Source: VRUE01 sp963745915 (GTDB lineage: Bacteria; Actinomycetota; Thermoleophilia; Solirubrobacterales; 70-9). Taken from it: 64,000 nucleotides of DNA. The number at the start of each line of letters is the position of its first letter. The first letter of the stretch is position 1. The notes under the pieces are model-generated. The model was not told the origin of the DNA. It saw nothing but the letters and a program-made list of their open reading frames with translations, and searched no databases. This document shows positions 1 to 7,508 of the stretch, piece by piece. The stretch lies in contig CAVUZA010000002.1 in assembly GCA_963745915.1 (NCBI GenBank), positions 1,302,001 through 1,366,000 on the forward strand, given 5' to 3'. Made by a program: the position numbers and the translations under genes.

Positions 1-29
1 CGGGCGTGCCCCACCCGCCCGCCGTCCCG

Positions 30-1142
30 CTAATCGGCCGGCCTTCCGCGGAGGCGACTATCGGAAGGGCGTTGGCGGTCTCCGCACACCGAGCATCCCG
101 GCTCGGGGATCACCGGCTCTCGTTCCAGCTCCATCGTGCGCAGGTCGAAGATGTGGCCGACGCCGAGCGTGGCCGGCGCCGCCAGCCCGGTCAGGTGGTG
201 CATCACATCGAGCCCGACCTGGCCGCCGATCAAGCCGCAGGCGGGGCCCAGGGTCGCCGCCGGCGAGCCTTTGCCGCGCTGCTGTTCCATCGCCGTGTCG
301 AACAGCGGGTAGGTGCGGCGGTAGCCGATCTCCTGGCAGTTGTAACAGCCGGTCGCGCCGGGGACGTAGAGCGGCCCGACCCGGGCGATCGGCGGGAAGT
401 GGCTCATCGCGATGAACGGCACGTCGGCCGCGAAGCAGGCCTGGTTGATCCAGCGCTCGATGTCGTGCGCGGGCCAGTCGCAGGCGTCGATCACCATGTC
501 GTAGCCCTCGATCGCCTTCGCCACCGCCGCTTCGCTGTCGAGCTTCTGCACCCGCGCCTCGACCTCGATCGAGGAGTTGAAGGCCCTCAGTCGCTCCGCC
601 GCGGCGACCGCCTTGTCGCGACCGATGTCCGCCTCGCCGTAGAGGACCTGGCGGTTGAGGTTGCTCATCTCGACCTGGTCGAAGTCGAGCAGCAGCAGCT
701 TGCCGATCCCGACGCAGGCCAGGTTGAGCGCCGACCAGCCGCCCAGCCCGCCGACGCCGAGCACCGCCACCTTCGCCTCTTCGAGCCGTTTCTGGCAGGT
801 CGAGGCCGGCGGCCCGGTGGTGATGTCGCTGAAGTAGCGCAGCTGCCGGTCGAAGCGCTCGAAGACCTCCGGCGCGATCAGGTCGTCGTCGGCTGCGTCT
901 TCGAGCGCGTTCAGCTCCTCGAGCTGCGCCAGCAGGTCGGCGACCTCCTGCTCGCCGAACTCCGCCACCAGTTCCTCCCGTGTGCGGCTGCCGTCGAGCG
1001 AGTCGAGCAGCAGCAGCCCGGCCTCGTCGGGATCGTCGATCTGGATGTCGGCCCCGGCGCTGGGGCGCATCAGGTACAGGGCCCCGTCCGGGCCGGTCAT
1101 CCGTTGCGTGGTGCGCTTGATTCGTGGTCGCTTCATCTTCAT
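30..1142 (-). CDS. RRE-fused E1-like (ThiF/MoeB/HesA family) adenylating protein
   Basis: The protein is about 370 residues. Residues about 15-85 resemble a PqqD-like RiPP recognition element. An E1-type Rossmann domain follows with the nucleotide loop GVGGLGG (129-135), an acidic strand DFDQVEMSNLNRQ, and two zinc-type CxxC pairs (GCYNC and, near the C terminus, GCSVC). Known E1-like proteins of this family adenylate a C-terminal carboxylate or act as leader-peptide-binding partners in RiPP cyclisation; which applies here is inference. The start at 1142 was chosen because a GGAGG-type ribosome site lies just upstream; a longer reading frame lacks one. The gene is divergent from a winged-helix regulator. 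No precursor peptide or partner enzyme is visible, but the downstream side is outside the window. An ordinary molybdopterin or thiamin sulfurtransferase role is less likely given the N-terminal domain. Confidence 0.8.
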   Translation of the reverse strand: MKMKRPRIKRTTQRMTGPDGALYLMRPSAGADIQIDDPDEAGLLLLDSLDGSRTREELVAEFGEQEVADLLAQLEELNALEDAADDDLIAPEVFERFDRQLRYFSDITTGPPASTCQKRLEEAKVAVLGVGGLGGWSALNLACVGIGKLLLLDFDQVEMSNLNRQVLYGEADIGRDKAVAAAERLRAFNSSIEVEARVQKLDSEAAVAKAIEGYDMVIDACDWPAHDIERWINQACFAADVPFIAMSHFPPIARVGPLYVPGATGCYNCQEIGYRRTYPLFDTAMEQQRGKGSPAATLGPACGLIGGQVGLDVMHHLTGLAAPATLGVGHIFDLRTMELEREPVIPEPGCSVCGDRQRPSDSRLRGRPAD

Positions 1143-1239
1143 CTCCTCCACCTCCGGGTCTGCGGGAATGGATGAGACCGCGATAGTGCTCAAAATCGTT
1201 ACACCAATTGTTCTGTCTGTTCGGTCTGTACGAAATTTT

Positions 1240-1255
1240 GGTATGCAGTTATACC
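1240..1255. promoter_or_regulatory. Dyad in the divergent promoter region
   Basis: GGTAT-6-ATACC lies in the AT-rich gap between the E1-like gene and the winged-helix gene. A second half-related dyad, TACC-6-GGTA, overlaps it on the right. It is a candidate operator for the adjacent regulator; this is inference from position only. Confidence 0.35.
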
Positions 1256-1302
1256 TTTTGTGGTACTGATTGGGTCGGGAAGTCCACGAAAAGGAGGGCG
1301 AG

Positions 1303-1965
1303 ATGGGCAAAAGACGGAAAAAGAGCGAAACGGTCCTCGGCCGTCTGGAGGCGGAAGGGAAGCTCAAGACCTACTGGGGCCGGGAGATGGCCGAGGCACA
1401 CAAGGAGCCGATCCGCGAGCACCTGCTCGCCTGCTTCAGCGAAGGCCCGACCAGCGCCACCAGGATCGGCCAGGGCCTCGGGGTCGGTGTCGAGCACTTC
1501 TGGACGCACGTCGAGTCCCTGGAACAGATCTGCCGGCTCAGGGAAGTCGACCCGCCCGCCTGGGAGAAGCGCAAGCGCGGGCCCACGCCGCGCTACTTCG
1601 AGGCGATCGTTGCCACCGACCTCGACGCCGAGGGCATGCTTGCTCTTCCCGACCCGGTCGCAACCGATATGCAGGCTGGGGCACTGCGGGGGATCGCCAA
1701 CGAGGCGTCGGTCGCGCTGAAGGTAGGAACCTTCAGGATGTTCTCCAACAACCACCTCAGCTGGACGCCGATACGTACGGACAAGCAAGGCTGGGATCAG
1801 ACGATGGCCGTGCTCGACACGGCGCTCCGGCGCATCATGGAGATCCACAGGGAGACGTCGGCGCGGCTGCTCGAGACCGGTGAGCCCGCGATCTCGATGA
1901 CCGTGGGGATGCTCGGCTTCGCCCGTCCCGACGGCTACTCCTTCGGGATGTCAACGCCCGAGTAG
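1303..1965 (+). CDS. Winged-helix regulator, paralog of the 3043 gene
   Basis: A 220-residue protein. The start at 1303 is set by AAGGAGG six bases upstream; an in-frame start at 1270 lacks such a site. The N-terminal half (about 25-90) looks like a divergent winged helix-turn-helix. The C-terminal half contains LSWTPIRTDKQGWDQ and a long helix ending in an ExxExxISM segment. The same C-terminal block (LSWTP....QGW....) occurs in the ArsR-like regulator at 3043, so the two share a ligand or dimerisation domain. The gene is divergent from the E1-like gene and overlaps the convergent glycosylase gene by 15 bases. The target is unknown; autoregulation or control of the E1-like gene is plausible. 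Confidence 0.7.
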   Translation: MGKRRKKSETVLGRLEAEGKLKTYWGREMAEAHKEPIREHLLACFSEGPTSATRIGQGLGVGVEHFWTHVESLEQICRLREVDPPAWEKRKRGPTPRYFEAIVATDLDAEGMLALPDPVATDMQAGALRGIANEASVALKVGTFRMFSNNHLSWTPIRTDKQGWDQTMAVLDTALRRIMEIHRETSARLLETGEPAISMTVGMLGFARPDGYSFGMSTPE

Positions 1966-2622
1966 GCCCACCGCACGCTCGAACACGGCGTCGATCATCG
2001 GCTCGGTCAGGCGGCCGGTGAAGGTGTTCTGCTGGCTCGGGTGGTAGCAGCCGAGCAGCGTCCAGCGCCCGACCGTCGCCTCGGCCCCGTGGCCGAAGCG
2101 AGGCCGCGGCCGCGGCAGCTCGGCGCCGAGCGCGCCGAGCGCCCGCAGGGCGCCGTCCCAGGCGAAGCCGCCGAGGGCGACGATCGTCCGGCAGCGCCCC
2201 AGCAGGCGCAGCTCGCGCTCGAGGTAGGGCAGGCAGGCGTCGCGCTCGGCCGGCGTCGGCTTGTTGGCCGGCGGCGCGCAGCGCACGACGGCGGTCACGT
2301 AGGCGTCGCGCAGGCGCAGCTCGTCGCCGCGCCGTACCGACTCCGCCCGGTTGGCGAGCCCGGCCCGGTGCAGGGTCGCGTAGAGCCACTCGCCCGAGCG
2401 GTCGCCGGTGAACATCCGCCCGGTGCGGTTGGCGCCGTGCGCCGCCGGCGCCAGCCCGACGATCGCCAGCCGCGCCGCCGGGTCGCCGAAGCCGTCGAGC
2501 GGCTTCGCCCAGTAGCGCTCGCCGCGGAAGCGCCGCGGCGGCTCGGCCGCCTGCCGCTCGCGCCACTCGACCAGGCGCGGGCAGTGCCGGCAGGAGTGGA
2601 CCTCTTCATCGAGTTCCTGCAA
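1951..2622 (-). CDS. Family 5 uracil-DNA glycosylase (UdgB type)
   Basis: The 223-residue protein has the hallmarks of an iron-sulfur uracil-DNA glycosylase. CRHCPRL near the N terminus plus two later cysteines (VVRCAPP and DACLPYL) would bind a 4Fe-4S cluster. Motif A reads GLAPAAHGANRTGRMFTGD and motif B CYHPSQQNTFTGRLT. In family 5 the usual catalytic Asp/Asn of motif A is replaced as here (GLAPAAHG). The enzyme removes uracil and other deaminated bases, an obvious need in GC-rich DNA where cytosine deaminates. It converges on the winged-helix gene with a 15-base overlap. Confidence 0.88.
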   Translation of the reverse strand: MQELDEEVHSCRHCPRLVEWRERQAAEPPRRFRGERYWAKPLDGFGDPAARLAIVGLAPAAHGANRTGRMFTGDRSGEWLYATLHRAGLANRAESVRRGDELRLRDAYVTAVVRCAPPANKPTPAERDACLPYLERELRLLGRCRTIVALGGFAWDGALRALGALGAELPRPRPRFGHGAEATVGRWTLLGCYHPSQQNTFTGRLTEPMIDAVFERAVGLLGR

Positions 2623-2695
2623 CTGCGTGGTTGCGTCTGTCCCGTGCGTGCCGATGGCGAAACTGAATCACGTTACGGGTCGCCGGGAGCGAGGC

Positions 2696-2739
2696 GGCGG
2701 ACCGATCGGACACCGGGCCAGCGGCGCGATCGGTCCGCC
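2696..2739. repeat. Inverted repeat, 13-bp perfect arms
   Basis: GGCGGACCGATCG (2696-2708) pairs perfectly with CGATCGGTCCGCC (2727-2739) around an 18-nt GC-rich loop. It lies upstream of both flanking genes. It could be a member of the palindromic-element set seen elsewhere in the window or a bidirectional terminator; no second copy was found here. Confidence 0.6.
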
Positions 2740-2893
2740 ATCGGCAGCCTCTAGCGCGACTTGATCGTCGACAACAGCGGGATAATTTGCACAGTCTCCC
2801 CAATTTTCACCCTGCCTCACCCCCTTCGCAAATGTCGGTGTTTGCGTGGGGGCCGCGCGACCCGCTCAGTACCGGGCGCTTAGACAGGATTTT

Positions 2894-2913
2894 TACTGGA
2901 AAAAGTTCCAGTA
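2894..2913. promoter_or_regulatory. Perfect 8-bp dyad TACTGGAA-AAAG-TTCCAGTA
   Basis: The dyad lies about 80 bases upstream of the promoter of the ArsR-like regulator and is embedded in A/T-rich sequence. It has operator geometry (20 bp) and could be bound by the winged-helix protein encoded downstream. Confidence 0.45.
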
Positions 2914-2970
2914 ATAAAAAGGCTGCAAACTGGGATCAACACCAGGATGCGGAAAAAGCGAAAACGTGGT

Positions 2971-3000
2971 TTGCCATTTTGGCTTTGTGTGCAATAGGAT
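2971..3000 (+). promoter_or_regulatory. Promoter of the ArsR-like regulator
   Basis: TTGCCA and TAGGAT are separated by 18 bases, giving a predicted start of transcription near 3006 and a short leader carrying the GGAGGAG ribosome site at 3031. Confidence 0.4.
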
Positions 3001-3042
3001 GGAGTGCAACAAACGGCGATCAAACGAACCGGAGGAGTCCCC

Positions 3043-3762
3043 GTGCCCGCTAAAAAGGCAAAAGCGAAGTCCAAGAGCAAGAGCAAGAAAAAGGCCAACG
3101 GCGTCGACCAGAACCTGGTCAAGGCCCTGGCGCACCCGCTGCGCGTTGAAATCCTGACCATCCTGAACGAACGGATGGCGAGCCCCAACGAGCTCTCCAA
3201 GGAGCTCGACGAGGGCCTCAGCCAGGTCAGCTACCACGTCAAAGTCCTCAAGGACTTCGAATGCATCGAGATGGTCAAAACCGAGCCGCGCCGCGGCGCC
3301 GTCGAGCACTACTACCGCGCCACGGAGCGCGCGTATCTGCCCGATAAGCAGTGGAAGAGCCTTCCGGCGTCGGTCCGCCCCGGCGTCACGGCCTCTGTGT
3401 TCGAAAGCCTCACCGAGGATGTCGTGAGCGCTATCGAAAGCGGAACCTTCAACTCCCGCGACGATGTGCACCTGAGCTGGACTCCGGGGCTCGTCGATGA
3501 GCAGGGCTGGAAGGAATCGGTCGACCTGGTCAACGAGACGCTCAAGAAGGTCATCAAAATCCACGCTGGCAGCGCCAAACGACTGGCCAAGTCCGGCGAG
3601 GAGGGAATTTCGGTTTCCGCGGTGCTGATGAACTTCGAAAGCACCGGCACCAAGAGCAAGGCGAAGAAAGCCAGCAAAGGCAAGGCCAAAGCGAAAGCCA
3701 AAGGCAAAGCCAAAAAAGGTGCCCGCGCCAAAAAAGGCCGTAAAGCGGCCAAAAAGGCCTGA
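3043..3762 (+). CDS. ArsR-like winged-helix regulator with histone H1-like basic tail
   Basis: A GTG start follows GGAGGAG (3031-3037). The protein is about 239 residues. The N-terminal Lys-rich segment is followed by an ArsR-type winged helix (ALAHPLRVEILTIL...ELSKELDEGLSQVSYHVKVL). The next domain carries LSWTPGLVDEQGW and is shared with the 1303 gene. The last ~35 residues are almost only Lys, Ala, Gly and Arg (KAKAKAKGKAKKGARAKKG), like the tails of actinobacterial histone H1-like, HupB or LigD/Ku proteins. Such tails bind DNA non-specifically. A regulator that also coats DNA is inferred. The gene stands alone, with its own promoter and a dyad upstream. Confidence 0.8.
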   Translation: MPAKKAKAKSKSKSKKKANGVDQNLVKALAHPLRVEILTILNERMASPNELSKELDEGLSQVSYHVKVLKDFECIEMVKTEPRRGAVEHYYRATERAYLPDKQWKSLPASVRPGVTASVFESLTEDVVSAIESGTFNSRDDVHLSWTPGLVDEQGWKESVDLVNETLKKVIKIHAGSAKRLAKSGEEGISVSAVLMNFESTGTKSKAKKASKGKAKAKAKGKAKKGARAKKGRKAAKKA

Positions 3763-3809
3763 GACTTTCCCCAGTACCGGTCCCGAAGGACAACATATGC
3801 TCCGCGCCG

Positions 3810-4397
3810 ATGGTGGCGGAGCGTCCATGTGTCGTTAGCAGGAGACGGCGCGGCTTCGGCCGCGTCGTTTCCATCTCTGCGGTCGCCCTGCTGGCGCTGC
3901 TGCTCGCCGCCGGCTGCGGCAAGAAGGGCCAGGGGGCGAAGACCGACGCCGAGAAGGCGGCCGACGTCGAGACGCTGGACACCGTGCTCGCCGCCGAGCT
4001 GACCGCGGTCGACGCCTACGGGCGGGCGATCCCGCGCCTGCGCGGCGAGGCGCTGGCCCTGGCCCGCCAGCTGCGCGGCCAGGGCTACGCCCACGTCGAC
4101 GCGATCAACAAGGCGGTCCGCGGCCTCGGCGGCACGGTCGACGCCGAAGCCGCCGAGCCCGAGGGCCCGCCCCCCGCCGACCGCGAGGCGGCGCTCGTCT
4201 CCCTCTACGAAGCCGAGAACGCCGCCCTCGCCCAGGCCCTCGACGCCTCCGCCCACCTCGAGCTCGGCGCCCCCCGCACGCTCGGCGCCTCCCTCCTCGC
4301 CAGCCACGCCCAGCACCTGGTCGTCCTCCGCCAGCTGCTCGGCGCCGACCTCGCCGCCTCCGTCCCCCAGCCCTTCGAGAGCGGCGAACAGGGATGA
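3810..4397 (+). CDS. Ferritin-like-domain lipoprotein
   Basis: The 195-residue protein starts with an Arg-rich stretch, a hydrophobic segment and a lipobox ending LLAAGC (lipidated Cys36). The mature part is helical and Glu/His-spaced (ETLDTVLAAELTAVDAYGRAIP; HVDAINKAVRGLGG; YEAENAALAQALD; HAQHLVVLRQLLG), typical of ferritin-like four-helix proteins of the DUF4439 kind. It would sit on the outer face of the membrane. Metal binding is suggested by the family, not shown. It is followed eight bases later by the MMPL gene and probably co-transcribed with it and pgsA. Confidence 0.72.
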   Translation: MVAERPCVVSRRRRGFGRVVSISAVALLALLLAAGCGKKGQGAKTDAEKAADVETLDTVLAAELTAVDAYGRAIPRLRGEALALARQLRGQGYAHVDAINKAVRGLGGTVDAEAAEPEGPPPADREAALVSLYEAENAALAQALDASAHLELGAPRTLGASLLASHAQHLVVLRQLLGADLAASVPQPFESGEQG

Positions 4398-4404
4398 TGC
4401 GGGC

Positions 4405-6654
4405 GTGACCGGGCCGCTCTACGCGATCGGGCGCTTCTGCTCCCGGCATCACTGGGCGACGATCGGCGCCTGGGTCGTGCTCGCCGTCGCCCTCGTCCTC
4501 TCCGGCCAGGCGGGGGAGAGCAAGACCAGCGAAAACCTCACCCTGCCCGGCACCGGCTCGACCGCGGCCACCGAACTGCTCGAAGACAACCTGCCCGAAC
4601 AGGCCTACGGCAACAACCCGCTCGTCTTCCAGACCCGCGGCGGGGAGTCGCTGACCGAGCCGCGCTACGCGGAAGCGATCGAAGCCTCGGTCAAGCGCCT
4701 GCGGGCGATGCCCGACGTCAACTCCGCGATCAGCCCGCTCAGCCGCGAGGGCGCCGCCTTCCTCAGCCAGGACCGCTCGGTCGCCTACGTGCCGGTGGTG
4801 CTCTCGATCGGCCCCGGCGACCTCGACGAGGCCGAGGCCGAAGCGGTGCTCGACGCCGGCCGGCCGGCCGAAGCGGCGGGGCTGAAGGTCGCCGTCGGCA
4901 GCTACGTCGGCCAGCAACTCTCCAAGCCCGACACCGGGGCGAGCGACGCGATCGGCATCGCCGCGGCGATCGTCATCCTGCTCTTCGCCTTCGGCACGGC
5001 GACGGCGATGGTGCTGCCGATCTTCTCCGCCGTGCTCGGCCTCGCCTGCTCGCTCTCGATCATCCGCCTGCTCGAGCACGCGGTCCAGGTGCCGAGCGTA
5101 GCCGCGACCCTGGCGACGATGATCGGCCTCGGGGTCGGCATCGACTACGCCCTGTTCATCGTCACCCGCCACAAACTGCAGCTCGGCGAAGGGATGGAAC
5201 TGCGCGAGTCGATCGCGCGGGCGACGGCGACCGCCGGCGGGGCCGTCGTTTTCGCCGGCTTCACGGTGGTGATCGCGCTCTGCTCGCTCGCCTTCGCCGG
5301 CATCCCGCTGGTCGCCACGCTCGGCTTCACCGCGGCGATCGCCGTCGTCGTCGCCGTCTGCGCCGCGGCCACGCTGCTGCCGGCGATGCTCGGCGCGCTC
5401 GGGCCGCGGATCGACTCGCTGCGCGTGCAGCTCGGCAAGACCCACCCCGACGACGCCGAGCCGCACGGCTGGCGCCGCTGGGCGCGGGGGGTGGCCGGCC
5501 GCCCCTGGCGCTCGGCCCTCGCCGCCCTCGCCGTGCTCGTCGTCCTCGCCCTGCCGATCTTCCAGCTCGACCTGGGCCAGAACGACATCAGCGCCCTGCC
5601 CAAGTCGACCACCTCGCGCCAGGCCTACGACAGCCTCACCTTCGGCTTCGGGCCAGGGGTCAACGGGCCGCTGCTGGTCGCCGCCGAATTCGACAGCGCC
5701 GGCGAAGCGCAGCGGGTCCTGCCCGGCCTGGTCAAGGAGGTGGGCGGCGCCGCCGACGTCGACCGGGTCTCCGAACCGACGCTCGACAAGGCCGGCACGG
5801 TCGCGGTCTTCACCGTGATCTCGAACTCGGCCCCCTGGGCGGACGAGACCGTCAGCCTGGTCGAAGGGCTGCGCGACACGACCATCCCCGCGGCGCTCGC
5901 CGGGACCGCCGCGGCCGCCTACGTCGGCGGCCAGACCGCCGGCTACATCGACCTCGCCACCCAGATCGCCGACAAGCTGCCGCTGATGATCGCGATCGTC
6001 GTCGGGCTCAGCTTCATCGTCCTCCTGCTCGCCTTCCGCTCGCTGCTGGTGCCGCTCAAGGCGGCGGCGATGAACCTGCTCTCGGTCGCCGCCGCCTACG
6101 GCGTGGTCACCGCCGTCTTCCAGCTCGGCTGGGGCGCGAGCCTGATCGGCCTCGACCACGCGATCCCGATCGTCAGCTTCGTGCCGCTGCTGATGTTCGC
6201 GATCCTCTTCGGCCTCTCGATGGACTACGAGGTCTTCCTCCTCACCCAGATGCGCGAGCACTACACGCAGAGCGGCGACGAGCGCGAGGCGGTGATCGAG
6301 GGCCTCGCCAACACCGGCCGGGTGATCACCTCTGCCGCCGCGATCATGGTCTGCGTGTTCACCAGCTTCGTCCTCAACGGCAACCCGGTGGTGAAGGAGT
6401 TCGGCGTCGGCCTGGCGGTGGCGATCGCGATCGACTCGACCCTGGTCCGCTGCCTGCTGGTGCCGGCGATCATGGTCCTGCTCGGCAAGCGCGCCTGGTG
6501 GCTGCCGCGCTGGATGGACCGCTGGGTCCCCCACATCAGCATCGAGGGCGAGGCCTACTTCGCCGAGCGCGACGCGGCCCTGGCCGCCACCCCCGCCGAC
6601 GGGCCTAAAAGTGTCCGTATGGGCGACATTTCGGCCCGTCGGCGGGAGGATTGA
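4405..6654 (+). CDS. MMPL family RND-type membrane transporter
   Basis: The 749-residue protein has the MMPL layout: TM1 near residues 15-35, a large extracytoplasmic domain, a TM2-6 bundle with the signature GLGVGIDYALFIVTRHK, then a second repeat with FGLSMDYEVFLLTQMREHY in the C-terminal bundle. GTG at 4405 is the only start close to the stop of the preceding gene. MMPL proteins export lipids or small molecules with the proton gradient; the substrate is unknown. The last residues (about 729 on) are encoded by a palindromic element, and the stop overlaps the pgsA start (TGATG). Linkage to pgsA hints at a lipid substrate but is weak evidence. Confidence 0.88.
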   Translation: MTGPLYAIGRFCSRHHWATIGAWVVLAVALVLSGQAGESKTSENLTLPGTGSTAATELLEDNLPEQAYGNNPLVFQTRGGESLTEPRYAEAIEASVKRLRAMPDVNSAISPLSREGAAFLSQDRSVAYVPVVLSIGPGDLDEAEAEAVLDAGRPAEAAGLKVAVGSYVGQQLSKPDTGASDAIGIAAAIVILLFAFGTATAMVLPIFSAVLGLACSLSIIRLLEHAVQVPSVAATLATMIGLGVGIDYALFIVTRHKLQLGEGMELRESIARATATAGGAVVFAGFTVVIALCSLAFAGIPLVATLGFTAAIAVVVAVCAAATLLPAMLGALGPRIDSLRVQLGKTHPDDAEPHGWRRWARGVAGRPWRSALAALAVLVVLALPIFQLDLGQNDISALPKSTTSRQAYDSLTFGFGPGVNGPLLVAAEFDSAGEAQRVLPGLVKEVGGAADVDRVSEPTLDKAGTVAVFTVISNSAPWADETVSLVEGLRDTTIPAALAGTAAAAYVGGQTAGYIDLATQIADKLPLMIAIVVGLSFIVLLLAFRSLLVPLKAAAMNLLSVAAAYGVVTAVFQLGWGASLIGLDHAIPIVSFVPLLMFAILFGLSMDYEVFLLTQMREHYTQSGDEREAVIEGLANTGRVITSAAAIMVCVFTSFVLNGNPVVKEFGVGLAVAIAIDSTLVRCLLVPAIMVLLGKRAWWLPRWMDRWVPHISIEGEAYFAERDAALAATPADGPKSVRMGDISARRRED
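6592..6646. repeat. Palindromic element, family 1 copy A
   Basis: A perfect 14-bp outer stem (CCCGCCGACGGGCC at 6592-6605 with GGCCCGTCGGCGGG at 6633-6646) encloses a 27-nt imperfectly palindromic core that starts TAAAA. It encodes the C terminus of the MMPL protein and supplies the GGGAGG before pgsA. The same outer stem occurs at 36194, 37557 and 37926. Confidence 0.85.
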
Positions 6655-7247
6655 TGTTCCCGCTCAACCTGCCCAACGCGCTGACGCTGCTGCGGATACT
6701 GGCGGTGCCGGTGGTGGTGGTCGCGCTGCTGGGGGAGACGCCGAACGGCGACGCCCTGGCCGCCGCCATCTTCGCCCTCGCCGCGGCCACCGACGGACTC
6801 GACGGCTACTTCGCCCGCTCGCGCGGGGCGGTCACCGCCTTCGGCAAGCTGATGGACCCGATCGCCGACAAGCTGCTGATCGTCGCCGCGCTGGTCTCGC
6901 TGGTCTCGCTCGACCGGCTCGCCGCCTGGGTCGCGATGGTGATCATCGCCCGCGAGTTCGCGGTCACCGTGATGCGCGCGATCGCCGCCGAGCGCGGCGT
7001 CGTGATCGCCGCCAGCTGGCTCGGCAAGCTGAAGACGGTGCTGCAGATCGCCGCCGTCTTCGCCCTGATCGCCGCCAACCCGGCGCCCGGCTGGGTCAAC
7101 GTCCTCGTCTACCTCGCCGTCGTCGCCACCGTGGTCAGCGGCGCCGACTACTTCTTCGGCCTGCGCCGCCGGATCGAGGCCGAGCGCCGCCGCCTCGAGT
7201 CCGAGCGCGGCGACCGCCCCTCCCGCGCCAAGACCCGCCCCGGCTGA
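6654..7247 (+). CDS. pgsA: CDP-diacylglycerol-glycerol-3-phosphate 3-phosphatidyltransferase
   Basis: The 197-residue integral membrane protein makes phosphatidylglycerol phosphate, the first step of phosphatidylglycerol and cardiolipin synthesis. It starts MFPLNLPNALTLLRILAVP and contains the full CDP-alcohol phosphotransferase motif DG-x2-AR-x8-G-x3-D-x3-D (in TDGLDGYFAR...FGKLMDPIADK). Four to six transmembrane segments are visible. The ATG at 6654 overlaps the MMPL stop. GGGAGG four bases upstream lies in the palindromic element, so that element may affect pgsA translation. Confidence 0.9.
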   Translation: MFPLNLPNALTLLRILAVPVVVVALLGETPNGDALAAAIFALAAATDGLDGYFARSRGAVTAFGKLMDPIADKLLIVAALVSLVSLDRLAAWVAMVIIAREFAVTVMRAIAAERGVVIAASWLGKLKTVLQIAAVFALIAANPAPGWVNVLVYLAVVATVVSGADYFFGLRRRIEAERRRLESERGDRPSRAKTRPG

Positions 7248-7376
7248 CGCGCGCCTCTCGCCACGCCGCCCCGCGCAACCCGCGCGCTTATGCGCACCAC
7301 ACGCGCGCCCGACCCTGCCAGCGTCCCCGGCCATGGCAACCCAAACCCCGCCCCGCGCCCGCGTCCGTGCCCAGGT

Positions 7377-7397
7377 CCCAGCCCCAACCCAACCCCC
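7377..7397 (-). other. Potential G-quadruplex on the minus strand
   Basis: Four C runs on the plus strand (CCC, CCCC, CCC, CCCCC) separated by two-base gaps give four G runs with 2-nt loops on the minus strand. They lie in a C-rich ~100-nt stretch between pgsA and folE2, right next to palindromic element family 2 copy A. Confidence 0.45.
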
Positions 7398-7402
7398 ACC
7401 GC

Positions 7403-7455
7403 CCGGGGTGCAACGCGTTTGCGGCCAAATAGGCCGCAAACGCGTTGCACCCCGG
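7403..7455. repeat. Palindromic element, family 2 copy A
   Basis: Perfect 24-bp arms (7403-7426 and 7432-7455) surround an AAATA loop. The outer part is CCGGGGTGCAACGCGT. A second, degenerate copy with the same outer stem lies at 55259-55301. It lies between the convergent pgsA and folE2 genes and could also act as a bidirectional terminator. Confidence 0.85.
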
Positions 7456-7508
7456 CGAGGGCGCGGCGGCGAGGACGGGGTGCGGGAGCGCGCGGGGCGT
7501 TGGGTCGC

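Larger units (their letters stand above)
2623..3042. other. 420-bp intergenic region with two inverted repeats and a promoter
   Basis: This is the only non-coding stretch over 300 bases. It is less GC-rich than its surroundings, especially 2770-3000. I see a 13-bp inverted repeat at 2696-2739, a perfect 8-bp hairpin at 2894-2913, and a -35/-10-like pair at 2971-3000 facing the regulator. No convincing small gene is visible. Confidence 0.6.

Noticed and set aside
4105..6534. Long antisense reading frame of over 800 codons opposite the MMPL gene
   Set aside because: Arg/Asp/Gly/His-rich low-complexity translation typical of the shadow of a GC-rich gene; no domain and no ribosome site.
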